A stretch of DNA of 64,000 bases from Bacillota bacterium (GTDB lineage Bacteria; Bacillota; Sulfobacillia; DUMF01), in contig DUMF01000025.1 in assembly GCA_012840015.1 (NCBI GenBank), positions 62,001-126,000 of the forward strand, in the 5' to 3' direction. Each line of letters opens with the position of its first letter. Positions within the stretch are counted from its first letter, which is position 1. Positions 33,499-47,586 of the stretch are shown piece after piece. The position numbers and the translations under genes were made by a program. The notes beneath the pieces were generated by a model. The model searched no databases. It was not told the origin of the DNA and saw nothing but the letters and a program-made list of their open reading frames with translations.

Positions 33499-34925
33499 AT
33501 CGGACCCTCGAATATGCCGGGGGTTGGCATGTAGCCATCAGCCCTGAGGGCGTCCTGAAGCTCGCTCAGTTTGGCGGGGGAAACGAGCAGGTCCGACGGG
33601 GATAGTTTTCCCAGGAAATACGGCTGGAGCTTGGGCGAGCGGGTGAGCTGGTTGGCCAACTCGGGATTATTACAATGCAGCAGCAGCGGTTTCATGAAGT
33701 AGAGCGCGCCGTAGTCTATACCCCATTGACGGACCGTGATTTCGACGTTTTGCGGTAGGGAACCGCCGGCGTGTTGATGTAGGAAACTGAGTATCCAATC
33801 GATACTGTGGCCTTTAGACAGCGCCAGATATACCGAGTCGCGCGTAATGACGAAAGTGAGCCACCTGTCGTATTGCTTGAGTCGGGCGAAAGAGGCAATT
33901 TGCCAGATTAGCGTTGGCTCTGCGTCAAAAGGCACAAGTATCTGGAAATTGGGCTGAATATAAAAGCCGTTCTGGAATTCGAGGGATACAGTGCCGCTTG
34001 GCTGGGCGGAAAGAGAGTCCATCCCGAATTGAGTAATCCGGTAACACGGCACGTCTTTATATACTACCCTTTCAAGAATGCCCAGGTACAAGAGGATCTC
34101 GAGGTTCGTCTCCAGCCTCGTTTTCAGCGCTTGCCATGAAGCTCCTGGCCCCAGGAGGGCTACCTCATCCACCAGCCTATCCAGCCTCACGAGCCTGCCT
34201 CCCGCAAAAAAAAGCAGCCCAAGCGCTGTTTCTGCGTCTGGGTCTTTATCTATGACATTCTTGAAGCAGTAGTCCACGCTACGACGGAGTCTATCCGCTG
34301 CAGGCATCTTTAGATATTCCGTCCATCTTGAAGACACGCCGATTTGGTGGGTGGAAGGGTCCTCTCTTACCAGGCCTTCGTCTCTGATGAAGTGCTGGAG
34401 AAAACCAAACCGCACATTGCTGAGTGCCCCTTCAGAAAGGCCTAGCTGCTGTAAGATTTCCTTGAGCATCCGCTTGTATATGGCACCGACGCTGGTGATC
34501 CTCAGCCCGTGCTGCTCCAAGAGGGCCATGATGATGTGCAGCTGGGCGAGGAAATCGTAGGCATCGGGCGAAATAACGGTAGGAGGAGTGCCCTCGAACT
34601 CGGGGATAGTTGCCCTCATGCGAGCAAGCATTTCTGGAAACAACACGTGGATTACAGAGGGTAGCAACTCGGGGCGGACTTTATACACGTGCCTGTAATT
34701 TGCACGGGTTATGGTAACTAGCCCTCCGTTGACCAATCTTTCCGTAATCTTAGCCGCGTTGCGGCGCCACTTGCCGGAAATCTCGTTTAGCTTTTGGTGG
34801 CACCGTTCTACTACGACTCCCCGGCCACGGCACGCGAAAGCGATCATCCGGAGTGCTAACAGCTCATCGGGTGAGAGGTCGGCAAGCTGAGAAGCTATGC
34901 TCGTATTAGGTGGAGCCCCGTCCAT
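33474..34925 (-). CDS. Protein with XPB/Ssl2-like helicase-associated domain, no helicase
   Basis: A 483-residue protein of unknown function. The segment from about residue 318 (FYIQPNFQILVPFDAEPTL, FARLKQYDRWLTFVITRDSV, SLPQNVEITVRQW) matches the helicase_C_3 / XPB-Ssl2-N domain that accompanies superfamily-2 helicases. No Walker A or DExD/H motif is present anywhere in the protein, so it is not itself a helicase. The N-terminal 300 residues are helical with possible winged-helix stretches (RRNAAKITERLVNGGLVTI). A nucleic-acid-binding or adaptor role is a guess. It is a lone gene divergent from the histidine kinase. Confidence 0.6.
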   Translation of the reverse strand: MDGAPPNTSIASQLADLSPDELLALRMIAFACRGRGVVVERCHQKLNEISGKWRRNAAKITERLVNGGLVTITRANYRHVYKVRPELLPSVIHVLFPEMLARMRATIPEFEGTPPTVISPDAYDFLAQLHIIMALLEQHGLRITSVGAIYKRMLKEILQQLGLSEGALSNVRFGFLQHFIRDEGLVREDPSTHQIGVSSRWTEYLKMPAADRLRRSVDYCFKNVIDKDPDAETALGLLFFAGGRLVRLDRLVDEVALLGPGASWQALKTRLETNLEILLYLGILERVVYKDVPCYRITQFGMDSLSAQPSGTVSLEFQNGFYIQPNFQILVPFDAEPTLIWQIASFARLKQYDRWLTFVITRDSVYLALSKGHSIDWILSFLHQHAGGSLPQNVEITVRQWGIDYGALYFMKPLLLHCNNPELANQLTRSPKLQPYFLGKLSPSDLLVSPAKLSELQDALRADGYMPTPGIFEGPIHVNSEGV

Positions 34926-35032
34926 GGCGATACCCGCCCCGAAGATTAAATATTCTCCAAAAATTTTTATACTCCTGCAGTAAAGAGGATTCCGGGCTAA
35001 ATAGTCTAATTTCTGCTTTCGAGGTGTTATGA

Positions 35033-36062
35033 ATGGAACTTAACGCACGTGGCCCTCGAAAAGGGGTGATGATCGTAACCCGCACTGGGGGGCGCTACCA
35101 GGTAAAATTGGCTAGCCGTGGAATTAAACTCATGTTCCACAAGCTCGGGATGACACCCGAGGCGGCGCTCAATAGAAGTACGGTATTCAACAACGAAGGG
35201 ATCTGGCCGGTGGTGCTCAGCCTGGTCACAGGTGAAGAACAGATGGCGAAAGGCGTTGAGCTGAAGGGGCAGTGTAGTATTAAGTTTAACGTTTGGTGTG
35301 TCCCCTTCAAGTACAAGACTAACCGTTTCGCTATCGTCGTGCTCGAGGAAAGCTTCAGTGATGCTTCGAAGATGCATACTACTCACACTCGCGATATGGC
35401 CGTGGAAATAGCGGCTTCCGCAGTCCATGAAATCCGTAACCCCATCACTGCGATAAGGGGATTCTTACAGCTCCTCAAAGAGGACAAGGAGTCAGTGTCT
35501 AGAGAGGATGTAGATAATGTCTTGAGCGAGCTAGACCGGATGGAGGCCATCATGACCGACGTTCTGATTCTGAGCACTCCAAGTCGCTGCCGTGAAGAGC
35601 CGCTGGACTTAAACCAGCTCCTGGAATCGTACTGTTCCAACCCACGGTTCACGAATCTCAGCAAAACGATAAGACTAATACGCTGTTACCAGAACGATTT
35701 ACCTCCGGTATATGCCGACCCACGGCAGATGAGGCAGGTTTTTGACAACCTCATCAAAAACGCCTTCGAAGCCATCGGCGACGGTCCGGGCTGTGTTACA
35801 GTGGAGACCGCCAGCCTTGACAACGATGGGCTGGTCAGCATTACGATTAAAGACACGGGCTGCGGGATTAGCCAGGATTCAATGATGTACATATTTCGGC
35901 CCTTCAACAGTACGAAGCTAAACGGGACGGGCCTAGGCTTATCAGTGGTGCTGAAGATAATCGACGACCACGAAGGCTTTCTTGAGGTGGAGTCCGAACC
36001 CGGCAAGGGCTCTACTTTTACAGTGTACCTGCCGTCGGCCCAATCAACGGGGGGACATAAGA

Positions 36063-36079
<17 letters not shown>
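35033..36079 (+). CDS. Orphan sensor histidine kinase
   Basis: A 348-residue soluble kinase without membrane segments. Residues 1-115 form a PAS-like sensing domain. HisKA follows with the phosphoacceptor His132 in VHEIRNPITAIRGFL. The HATPase_c domain has the N box FDNLIKNAFEAI, G1 in DTGCGIS, F box YIFRPF and G2 in GTGLGLSV. No response regulator lies next to it. HEIRNP H-boxes and the lack of a partner are typical of sporulation phosphorelay kinases acting on Spo0F/Spo0A, which suits a spore former, but that link is inference. ATG 35033 with GAGGTG upstream. The pcrA gene starts within its last bases. Confidence 0.88.
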
Positions 36080-40334
<4,255 letters not shown>

Positions 40335-40346
40335 GGTGAGTTGATC

Positions 40347-41855
40347 TTGGAATTGTGGCAACTGACGGTACACGAGCTGAGCCAGCTACTTCTGCGCAAG
40401 GAGGTAAGTGCTACAGAGCTGTTAGAGTCGGTTTGGGGTCGTATAGAGGAAGTTGAAGATCAAGTGAAGAGCTACATCACTCTCGACCCCGAGGGGGCGA
40501 GAGCTGCGGCGGCTGAGTCTCAAAGGCTGCTTGAATCGGGTAGGCCCAGGTCCGCATTGGAAGGGATACCTTGCGGTTTGAAAGATGTCCTCTCGACTAA
40601 GGGGTTGCGGACTACATGTGGGTCGAAGATTCTGTCGAATTATGTACCACCGTATGACGCCACGGCAGTGCAGGCGTTGAAAGAAGCTGGGACTGTGATC
40701 CTCGGAAAGACCAACATGGACGAATTCGCCATGGGCTCTTCCTGCGAGAACTCAGGGTTCTTTCCCACCCACAACCCCTGGGATTTGACGAGGGTTCCCG
40801 GCGGCTCGAGCGGGGGTTCAGCCTCTGCCGTGGCCGCAGGTGAGGCTATGTTCACGCTTGGTTCAGACACCGGCGGCTCCGTTAGGCAGCCGGCCTCTTT
40901 ATGCGGGGTGGTGGGGATGAAACCCACCTACGGCGCGGTATCCAGATACGGCCTGATTGCCTTCGCATCCTCGCTCGATCAGATCGGTCCGCTGACAAGG
41001 GACGTGACGGATTGCGCTATGGTGCTGGATTTCATCGTGAAGCACGACCCTATGGATTCCACATCGGTAGAGATCAAACGCGGCAGTTATCTAGAAGCCT
41101 TACGGCCGGCTGACGAAGCCGTAAAAGGCCTCAAGATCGGTGTACCCAAAGAGTATATGGGCAAGGGCTTGGAACCCGGTGTAGAGGCTCAGGTGAAAAA
41201 AGCCTTGGAACTGCTACAAGAGCTGGGAGCCGAGGTAGAGGAGTGCTCCCTGCCGCACTCGTCTTATGCGCTGGACGCCTATTACGTAATCGCTCCGGCA
41301 GAGGCTTCGTCGAACCTGGCACGTTATGACGGCGTGAGATACGGTTACCGCTCCAAGCAATACGATGACCTTATCGACATGTACCGGAAGACACGGGCAG
41401 AAGGGTTTGGTCCAGAAGTAAAACGGCGAATAATGCTAGGAACGTACGCTTTGAGTGCCGGCTATTACGATGCATATTATTTGAAAGCGCAAAAGGTACG
41501 CACCCTGATAAGAGAGGACTTCGACAAGGTTTTTGCAAAATTCGATGTGATTGCCGGCCCCACTTCCCCGACGGTAGCGTTCAAACTCGGGGAAAAAGTG
41601 GACGACCCTCTGGCGATGTACCTATCGGACATTTTCACCATACCCGTCAACCTGGCGGGGCTTCCCGGCATCTCTGTCCCCTGCGGTTTCAGTGAAGGGC
41701 TACCGGTTGGGCTACAGTTCATCGGCAAGGCATTCGATGAGTCCACGTTGCTGAGGGTGGCTTACGCCACCGAACAAGCGTGCAGTCTGGGCAACATGGC
41801 TGTTCTCTGCGCCCGTGCGCTAGCGAAAGGAACGAAGGAGGGGGCGAGGGGATGA
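40347..41855 (+). CDS. gatA: Asp/Glu-tRNA amidotransferase subunit GatA
   Basis: Amidase-signature glutaminase subunit. The Ser-cisSer-Lys catalytic set is seen as the lysine in [25 protein letters not shown] and [22 protein letters not shown]-like segment [10 protein letters not shown] and [14 protein letters not shown] complete the family. About 502 residues. TTG 40347 has AGGTGA seven bases upstream; TTG 40341 adds two residues and is too close. Its stop overlaps the gatB start (ATGA). With GatB/C it forms Gln-tRNA(Gln) and/or Asn-tRNA(Asn). Confidence 0.95.
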   Translation: MELWQLTVHELSQLLLRKEVSATELLESVWGRIEEVEDQVKSYITLDPEGARAAAAESQRLLESGRPRSALEGIPCGLKDVLSTKGLRTTCGSKILSNYVPPYDATAVQALKEAGTVILGKTNMDEFAMGSSCENSGFFPTHNPWDLTRVPGGSSGGSASAVAAGEAMFTLGSDTGGSVRQPASLCGVVGMKPTYGAVSRYGLIAFASSLDQIGPLTRDVTDCAMVLDFIVKHDPMDSTSVEIKRGSYLEALRPADEAVKGLKIGVPKEYMGKGLEPGVEAQVKKALELLQELGAEVEECSLPHSSYALDAYYVIAPAEASSNLARYDGVRYGYRSKQYDDLIDMYRKTRAEGFGPEVKRRIMLGTYALSAGYYDAYYLKAQKVRTLIREDFDKVFAKFDVIAGPTSPTVAFKLGEKVDDPLAMYLSDIFTIPVNLAGLPGISVPCGFSEGLPVGLQFIGKAFDESTLLRVAYATEQACSLGNMAVLCARALAKGTKEGARG

Positions 41856-43285
41856 GTGGGAAGTATGAGGCCGTAATCGGGCTAGAGGTGCACGTGGAGC
41901 TGAACACGAAGTCTAAAATCTTTTGCTCGTGCCCGACTGAGTTCGGTAAGGAACCTAACACGCAGGTCTGTCCGGTGTGCCTCGGTTTGCCCGGCGTGCT
42001 TCCGGTTCTAAACGAAGAGGCTGTGCGCAAGGCGGTACAGGCTGCGTTGGCGCTGAACTGCGAAATCACGAGCTATGCCAAGTTTGACCGTAAGAATTAC
42101 TTTTATCCCGACCTACCCAAAGCGTATCAGATTTCGCAGTACGATTTGCCACTGGCGAGAAACGGCTGGATCGAATTGTCGGGGGGCAAACGCATCGGCA
42201 TCCGGAGGGTGCACCTCGAGGAAGACGCTGGGAAGCTCGTGCACCAGGGAGATATAACCTCTGCGGCGTTCTCCTTTGCCGACTATAACAGGTGCGGCGT
42301 GCCGTTGATAGAGATCGTATCGGAACCTGACATCAGGGACCCGGAGGAAGCCAGGGATTATCTTACGAGGTTGAAGGGTATACTGCAACACATTGGGGTA
42401 TCCGATTGCAGGATGGAAGAAGGCTCTCTACGAGTGGACGCCAACGTTTCCGTGCGACCAGTTGGCAGCAGGGAATTCGGTACCCGGACCGAACTCAAGA
42501 ACATTGGCTCGTTCAGGGCGGTATATCGCGGCCTCTCTTACGAAATAGAACGACAGAGTAAGCTCCTTGACAGGGGTGAACCCGTGATACAGGAAACCCG
42601 CCATTGGGACGAGCAGAACGGGGTTACACGTAGCCTGCGGGGTAAAGAAGAGGCTCAGGACTACCGCTATTTCCCCGAACCGGACCTCGTACCGTTGCAG
42701 TTGGACCCAGATTGGGTTGAAGAGATCCGCCGAACTCTACCCGAGTTACCGGAAGCGCGAAAGGCCAGGTTTGTACGGGAGTATGGCCTTCCGGAGTATG
42801 ATGCGGACGTGCTGGTGAGTTCACCTCCTATTGCCAACTTCTACGAGGAATGCGTGCGGCTCTTCGGTGAGCCGAAGACGGTTTCGAACTGGGTGATGGG
42901 CGAGCTCTTCAGATTACTTAACGATAGTGGGATGGAACCAGAAGAGCTCAAGCTCAGACCTAGCGAGCTCGTATCGTTGTTGAAAATGACCAGAGAGGGC
43001 GTAGTGAGCGGCAAAATCGCAAAGGACGTGTTCGAGCAAATGTTCCGCACGGGGGAGGATCCAGAGTCCATCGTCAAGAAACATAACCTCGTACAGATCA
43101 GCGACAAGTCCGCTCTGGAGCCTCTCGTTCTCCAGGTTATTGCCGAAAACCCCAAGGTCGTCGATGATTATAAGTCCGGCAAGAAACAGGCGTTTGCTTT
43201 TCTCGTAGGCCAGGTTATGAAAGCGACCAAAGGCAGGGCAAACCCTGCGGTCGTCAATGAGCTATTACACAAAAGACTGGACTAA
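41852..43285 (+). CDS. gatB: Asp/Glu-tRNA amidotransferase subunit GatB
   Basis: ATP-dependent kinase/tRNA-binding subunit. [55 protein letters not shown], and the C-terminal YqeY-like tail ending [17 protein letters not shown] and CPVC form the zinc site expected for this type. Length 477. ATG 41852 with GAGGGG upstream. Last gene of the pcrA-ligA-gatCAB run, followed by a terminator. Confidence 0.96.
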   Translation: MSGKYEAVIGLEVHVELNTKSKIFCSCPTEFGKEPNTQVCPVCLGLPGVLPVLNEEAVRKAVQAALALNCEITSYAKFDRKNYFYPDLPKAYQISQYDLPLARNGWIELSGGKRIGIRRVHLEEDAGKLVHQGDITSAAFSFADYNRCGVPLIEIVSEPDIRDPEEARDYLTRLKGILQHIGVSDCRMEEGSLRVDANVSVRPVGSREFGTRTELKNIGSFRAVYRGLSYEIERQSKLLDRGEPVIQETRHWDEQNGVTRSLRGKEEAQDYRYFPEPDLVPLQLDPDWVEEIRRTLPELPEARKARFVREYGLPEYDADVLVSSPPIANFYEECVRLFGEPKTVSNWVMGELFRLLNDSGMEPEELKLRPSELVSLLKMTREGVVSGKIAKDVFEQMFRTGEDPESIVKKHNLVQISDKSALEPLVLQVIAENPKVVDDYKSGKKQAFAFLVGQVMKATKGRANPAVVNELLHKRLD

Positions 43286-43307
43286 CGTCATTCTGATTCG
43301 GTTTCTG

Positions 43308-43336
43308 TCCCCGGTGAATGAGACCGGGGATTTTTT
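43308..43336 (+). terminator. Intrinsic terminator after gatB
   Basis: TCCCCGGT (43308-43315) pairs with ACCGGGGA (43323-43330), a seven-base loop, followed by TTTTTT. A textbook Rho-independent terminator ending the pcrA-ligA-gatCAB run. Confidence 0.92.
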
Positions 43337-43362
43337 GTTTGTTCGCGAGATCCTGGGGGAAA

Positions 43363-43371
43363 CATATATAG
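43363..43371 (+). promoter_or_regulatory. Possible sporulation-sigma -10 element
   Basis: CATATATAG, 22 bases upstream of the first CotF-like gene, resembles the CATA-type -10 elements read by mother-cell sigma factors (SigE/SigK). No clear -35 was seen. Suggested mainly because the genes downstream look like coat proteins. Confidence 0.3.
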
Positions 43372-43392
43372 TGGCAAAAAGGGGGGTAAGCC

Positions 43393-43602
43393 GTGATAAA
43401 TAGGAACCAGTTGGCAGGTCACGAAATGCACGAACTGCACGAGATCATCCAAGCGTGTGCCAACTCGCTGGAGAAAGCGCAACTGACCGTGAACCAGGTC
43501 ACTGATCCGGATCTACGGAACGTCGTGCAAGAATGCATCAGGACGAAACACAACCAAATCAGAGCAGCTGAAGATTTATTGAAAAACACAGGGATAATGT
43601 GA
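43393..43602 (+). CDS. Small CotF-like spore coat protein
   Basis: A 69-residue helical protein: MHELHEIIQACANSLEKAQLTVNQVTDPDLRNVVQECIRTKHNQIRAAEDLL is two helices of a ferritin-like CotF domain. Such short CotF pairs are widespread in spore-forming Clostridia and encode spore coat or inner-coat components. GTG start with GGGGGG nine bases upstream. It precedes the second CotF-like gene by 12 bases, so they are co-expressed and may form a mixed complex. Confidence 0.7.
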   Translation: MINRNQLAGHEMHELHEIIQACANSLEKAQLTVNQVTDPDLRNVVQECIRTKHNQIRAAEDLLKNTGIM

Positions 43603-43614
43603 AGGAGGGATAAG

Positions 43615-44025
43615 ATGCCAGACCGCACAGTTGGACAGACATCATGGGGTAACGTGCCGGGCAGCCCTGGGGCAACGTGGGCGGGCGGTCGTGGTGCCGG
43701 TCAGACAGGCGTTTGGACCGGAGCAGCCTCCGGAGCTGTTACGCAGCCCGATAAGGTGATCGCCGGCGATCTATTGTCGGATATAAAGAGCTTTAACTCG
43801 GCGTGCGCGCTGGGTATTAATGAGGCGACTAACCCCCAAGTCAGGGATTTCTTCTCCAGGTGTTTGCAGGACGGAATGAGGGAGCACGAGAGGCTCACCC
43901 AGGTCATGATGCAAAAGGGTTGGTATAAACCTTACGAGCAGCCTGAGCAGCAACTCAGAAACGATATGAATGCGGCCAGGCAGGCTCTCAATGCCACGCA
44001 AAACCTGGCCGGAGGTGTGAGCTGA
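43615..44025 (+). CDS. CotF-family spore coat protein
   Basis: A 136-residue protein with a glycine/tryptophan-rich N-terminal tail (residues 1-45, low complexity) and a CotF ferritin-like domain (about 46-115: IAGDLLSDIKSFNSACALGINEATNPQVRDFF, HERLTQVMMQKGWYKPY). The GWY-x-P ending of the second helix pair is typical of coat F proteins. AAGGAGGGATAAG precedes the ATG. Followed by a terminator and a convergent gene. Confidence 0.8.
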   Translation: MPDRTVGQTSWGNVPGSPGATWAGGRGAGQTGVWTGAASGAVTQPDKVIAGDLLSDIKSFNSACALGINEATNPQVRDFFSRCLQDGMREHERLTQVMMQKGWYKPYEQPEQQLRNDMNAARQALNATQNLAGGVS

Positions 44026-44038
44026 GCGGACGAAGAAG

Positions 44039-44061
44039 GGTGGCGCCTGCGTGGCGCCACC
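44039..44061. terminator. Hairpin terminator between convergent genes
   Basis: GGTGGCGCC (44039-44047) and GGCGCCACC (44053-44061) form a nine-pair stem with a five-base loop. A TTTTT run follows seven bases later on the plus strand, inside the 3' end of the minus-strand gene. Likely terminates the CotF transcript and possibly the opposite one. Confidence 0.7.
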
Positions 44062-44064
44062 GAG

Positions 44065-44958
44065 TTACTTTTTCCTCGCTTCGCACCCGGCCAGCTTTTC
44101 AAGCGGCTTTATCAATGCCTGGTTGCCCAGGCTACCGTCTTCCTTTTCAACAAGGTTAAATAGCTGGTTCACGAGAGCAGTCCCGGGCAAAGCCACGCCG
44201 AGCTTTCTCGCCAGGTCCAGCACTAAGCGAATATCCTTCTGGTGAAGTTTGACCATAAAACCGGGAGAAAAGTCCCCCTCGATCACTTTGGGCCCCAAGT
44301 TCGATAACGACCAAGAACCGCCTGCTCCTCCGGATACCGCCTGAAGCAGTTTTTCCAGATCGAGGCCAGCCTTGGCTCCAAGAACCAGACATTCCGCCAT
44401 GGAGAGGATCGTGAGGGAGCATAGTATCTGGTTGCAAAGCTTGGCTGTTTGCCCCGCACCGTGGCCACCCATGTAAACTATATTCTTCCCCATGGCTTGA
44501 AAGATCGGCAGGCACTTATCGAACGCTTCCTTCTTGCCGCCCACCATGATTGACAAAGTGCCTTCGATTGCCCCTTTTTGGCCTCCGGTTACTGGAGCGT
44601 CCAACATCTCGATACCACGCGCTTCGAGACGGGCGGCGATTTCCCGGGTAGCTTCGGGCGAGATCGTGCTCATGTCCACTACGATGCAGCCTCGTCGTGC
44701 TCCTTCCGCCACACCATCTGGCCCTAGTACTACCTGCTGCACGTCCGGCGTATCGCTGACAATGGTTATGACTATATCAGAATCGATCGCTGCTCCTTTG
44801 GGTGTATCCGATACTGTTGCGCCCAGGGCTTTGAAAGGTTCTGCTTTCGACCTCGTCCTGTTGTATACCTTGAGCTGGTAACCAGCCTTTATGAGATTCT
44901 CTGCCATAGGCTTTCCCATAATGCCCAGGCCGACGAACCCGATTCTCGCTTTCTCCAT
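44065..44958 (-). CDS. Beta-hydroxyacid dehydrogenase (tartronate semialdehyde reductase-like)
   Basis: A 297-residue NAD(P)-dependent enzyme of the 3-hydroxyisobutyrate/2-hydroxy-3-oxopropionate reductase family. It has a Rossmann domain with GFVGLGIMGKPMAENL, the substrate loop DAPVTGGQKGAIEGTLSIMVGG, and the catalytic lysine in GAGQTAKLCNQIL. The C-terminal helical domain includes GSWSLSNLGPKVIEGDF and KDIRLVLDLARKLGV. Reads most like GarR/GlxR; the exact substrate (tartronate semialdehyde, 3-hydroxyisobutyrate, succinic semialdehyde) is uncertain. Single gene, divergent from the EamA transporter. Confidence 0.88.
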   Translation of the reverse strand: MEKARIGFVGLGIMGKPMAENLIKAGYQLKVYNRTRSKAEPFKALGATVSDTPKGAAIDSDIVITIVSDTPDVQQVVLGPDGVAEGARRGCIVVDMSTISPEATREIAARLEARGIEMLDAPVTGGQKGAIEGTLSIMVGGKKEAFDKCLPIFQAMGKNIVYMGGHGAGQTAKLCNQILCSLTILSMAECLVLGAKAGLDLEKLLQAVSGGAGGSWSLSNLGPKVIEGDFSPGFMVKLHQKDIRLVLDLARKLGVALPGTALVNQLFNLVEKEDGSLGNQALIKPLEKLAGCEARKK

Positions 44959-45164
44959 CTACCTATCCCCCTATGTCAGATTACCGTATCGGCTGTACGT
45001 ACCGCAAGCCCAAGGGGCACTTCGACGTTGGCGTTGCCCTCTCTGTGGCTGTACAATCATTGGTGTGGGAGCAATGGAGTGGCTCTGGCCTGGGGTGTCG
45101 AGGCTTTGTATGTTTCTCTGGGGAAGATTTCTACTTATCTATTACAGACGGAGCGTTTGATCAA

Positions 45165-46067
45165 ATGGGTGGGTACTCCAAGATTCTTTGTGCGGGGTTG
45201 ATTTGGGGCACCACTGGCTTATTCGTACGTAGCCTCCAGTCGAAAGGAATAGATGCCGTTTCCATAGTAATACTTCGTGCGCTTGTTGCCACCGTTCTCA
45301 TGCTGGTGTGGGCTCTGTCGAAAGACCGTCGCGTATTTGCGATCGATGCTTCCAGCATCGGGCTCATATTGGCCATAGGGGTTTCAAACGTGGTGTTGTC
45401 CCAGCTATCCTTCATATATACGATGACGCACACTCCCGTTGCCGTAGCTGTCATTCTAAACTACACTGCCCCGATCTTTGCGACGTTACTTTCCAGACTC
45501 ATTTACGGTGAGCCAATTACTCCAGCAAAGTTGCTGGCGCTGGCTCTCAGCCTCGGAGGGCTAGTATTCGTTGTAGGCTTACACGAGACATCGGGACGAG
45601 TGGAACTCCTCTACATTCTGACGGGATTGGCTTCGGGTTTTTCTTATGCCCTCCACACTGTGCTGTTCAAGGCGGCGCTAAAGAAAAGATCGCCATTGTA
45701 CATAAACTTATGGGGGACGGCGTTCGGTACGTTATCGGTAGCGTTGTTTGCAAGTTTGGGTCCAACAGGCATATCTTTCCCGCGCAGCGCGAGTAGCTGG
45801 GCGGTGGCAGGCTTGATGGGGTTGGGGCCAGGACTTTTGGCGTTCATGCTTTACTTCAGCGCGCTTGCCAGCACAGAAGTAAGCAGAGCCTCGGTAGTGG
45901 CGATGTCGGAACCAGTTGCTGCGTTCGTTCTGGGAGTGGTGGTGCTGCACGAACGCTTCACGATGCTTCAGGTGGTTGGCATGTTGCTTGTGCTTTTAGG
46001 TATAGCTATCACTACTTCGGACTCATATCGAGGGGTAAGGGGAAGGCCACACGTCCACCAAAGTTGA
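45165..46067 (+). CDS. EamA/DMT-family transporter
   Basis: About 300 residues with ten hydrophobic segments in two EamA repeats. GLIWGTTGLFVRSL starts the first, PVAVAVILNYTAPIFATLLSRLIYGE is its conserved end, and STEVSRASVVAMSEPVAAFVLGVVVLHERFT is that of the second. Exports metabolites, often amino acids, in relatives. ATG 45165 begins the first helix; the upstream frame from 44973 carries no family-like sequence, so the shorter protein is preferred. The region 44959-45164 holds no recognised feature. Confidence 0.85.
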   Translation: MGGYSKILCAGLIWGTTGLFVRSLQSKGIDAVSIVILRALVATVLMLVWALSKDRRVFAIDASSIGLILAIGVSNVVLSQLSFIYTMTHTPVAVAVILNYTAPIFATLLSRLIYGEPITPAKLLALALSLGGLVFVVGLHETSGRVELLYILTGLASGFSYALHTVLFKAALKKRSPLYINLWGTAFGTLSVALFASLGPTGISFPRSASSWAVAGLMGLGPGLLAFMLYFSALASTEVSRASVVAMSEPVAAFVLGVVVLHERFTMLQVVGMLLVLLGIAITTSDSYRGVRGRPHVHQS

Positions 46068-46137
46068 GAGAAATGCCACCTTTTGCTAAACTATGATCAG
46101 GGGATGATTACAGGAGAATTGAAAGGAGTTGAGGAGG

Positions 46138-47535
46138 ATGAAGCTAGCGGCAATACCGGGTAGTGACCAGGTGAAAAAATTCCTGGCCGACACGGCATTG
46201 AATTACGCCATTGACTACCTTGCAAAAGACCCAGACCGTAACCTCCCAAAGCTCCTCAGCCTGATTGAGAAGCTTGCAACGGAACAGGGGCACAAAGATG
46301 CCGTGAACCTATTTAGAAAACGGGTATGCGGCGACCCCAAAGTTATGAGCCAGGTGAGAAGACTGGCTACTAACCCAAAAATGGTGAAGAAATTCATTTC
46401 GAACTGGGTTATAGCTTCTCAAATCATTGGAACACCTCGAAGAAGAGCCCTCGAGAAAGAGACTGGCCTGCATATCCCAAGTCTACTGTTGGTCGACCCC
46501 ACTTCAGCCTGCAACTTAAGATGCACCGGGTGTTGGGCGGGGGAGTACAGGAAGACAGATAGATTGGAGCCTGAGCTTTTCAGTCGCATAATCGACGAAG
46601 CCAAGGACCTGGGCATATACTGGATCGTGCTTTCGGGCGGAGAACCTTTTGCTTACCCGCAGCTATTGGATGTGGTAGCGCAGCATCCGGATATGGGATT
46701 CATGGCCTACACAAACGGTACCCTGATCGATGAAAAGACCGCTGACCGCCTTGCGGAACTCGGCAATTTATCCCCTGCCTTCAGCCTTGAAGGGCCGAGA
46801 GAACTTACAGACAGGCGCCGCGGCCAGGGCGTATTCGATAAAGTGATGAGGGCTATGGCTTTGCTCAGGGAACGCGGAGTTCTGTTTGGTGCCTCTCTAA
46901 CGGTCACCAGGGAGAACGCCGATGTGATATTTAGCGATGAATTTATCGATTTCTTGGTAGAACAGGGAGTAGTTTACTGCTGGAGTTTTCACTATATCCC
47001 GATCGGGCGTGGCCCCGATTTGAACATGATGATAACGCCAGAACAACGCGCCAAACTCGCCGAACGCGTACCATATATACGAGCCACCAAGCCAATCCTT
47101 ATGGCGGACTTCTGGAACGATGGTTATGCCACGGAAGGTTGCATCGCCGGCGGGCGGATGTACTTCCATATAAACGCAGCGGGAGACGTGGAACCGTGTG
47201 CGTTCGTGCACTTCGCGGTGGACAACATCAGAGAAAAGAGCCTCAAGGAAGTGTTAGCATCCCCGCTGTTCAAAGCTTACCAAAGAAGACAGCCCTTCCA
47301 CGAGAATCACTTGGCGCCTTGCCCGATTATAGATGCTCCGGAGGCGCTCCGCGAAATAGTTAAGGAGTCCGGGGCACACCCAACGCACCCTGGAGCAGAA
47401 GATGTGCTCACGGGCGAGACTGCTGCCTATCTCGACGAGTATTCAAAGAAATGGGTCCATTTGGCTGACGAGATAGTGGCTGCGCGGAACGAGGCAGCCA
47501 AGAAACAGATGTCTGTAGCTTCAGGGTCGAGGTGA
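46138..47535 (+). CDS. Radical SAM protein with SPASM-like C-terminus
   Basis: About 465 residues. A helical N-terminal domain of roughly 110 residues (AIDYLAKDPDRNLPKLLSLIEKL) precedes the radical SAM core with C-x3-C-x2-C at Cys125, Cys129 and Cys132 (SACNLRCTGCWAGEY) and LSGGEPFAYPQLL. The C-terminus has a truncated SPASM-like cluster site: GCIAGGRMYFHINAAGDVEPCAFVHFA and LAPCPIIDAPEALRE. Such proteins appear in anaerobes as putative lipid- or peptide-modifying enzymes; no small peptide substrate gene is visible here. ATG 46138 with AAAGGAG upstream. Function unknown. Confidence 0.8.
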   Translation: MKLAAIPGSDQVKKFLADTALNYAIDYLAKDPDRNLPKLLSLIEKLATEQGHKDAVNLFRKRVCGDPKVMSQVRRLATNPKMVKKFISNWVIASQIIGTPRRRALEKETGLHIPSLLLVDPTSACNLRCTGCWAGEYRKTDRLEPELFSRIIDEAKDLGIYWIVLSGGEPFAYPQLLDVVAQHPDMGFMAYTNGTLIDEKTADRLAELGNLSPAFSLEGPRELTDRRRGQGVFDKVMRAMALLRERGVLFGASLTVTRENADVIFSDEFIDFLVEQGVVYCWSFHYIPIGRGPDLNMMITPEQRAKLAERVPYIRATKPILMADFWNDGYATEGCIAGGRMYFHINAAGDVEPCAFVHFAVDNIREKSLKEVLASPLFKAYQRRQPFHENHLAPCPIIDAPEALREIVKESGAHPTHPGAEDVLTGETAAYLDEYSKKWVHLADEIVAARNEAAKKQMSVASGSR

Positions 47536-47551
47536 GGTGTGGAAAAAGGTA

Positions 47552-47580
47552 TTTACAGGTGGGTGGCCGGGTGTTATAAT
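47552..47580 (+). promoter_or_regulatory. Promoter of ilv-leu leader
   Basis: TTTACA (-35, 47552-47557), exactly 17 bases, and TATAAT (-10, 47575-47580). The match to consensus is 5/6 and 6/6. The expected transcript start (about 47587) lies a little before the first riboswitch. Confidence 0.85.
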
Positions 47581-47586
47581 CGGTGG

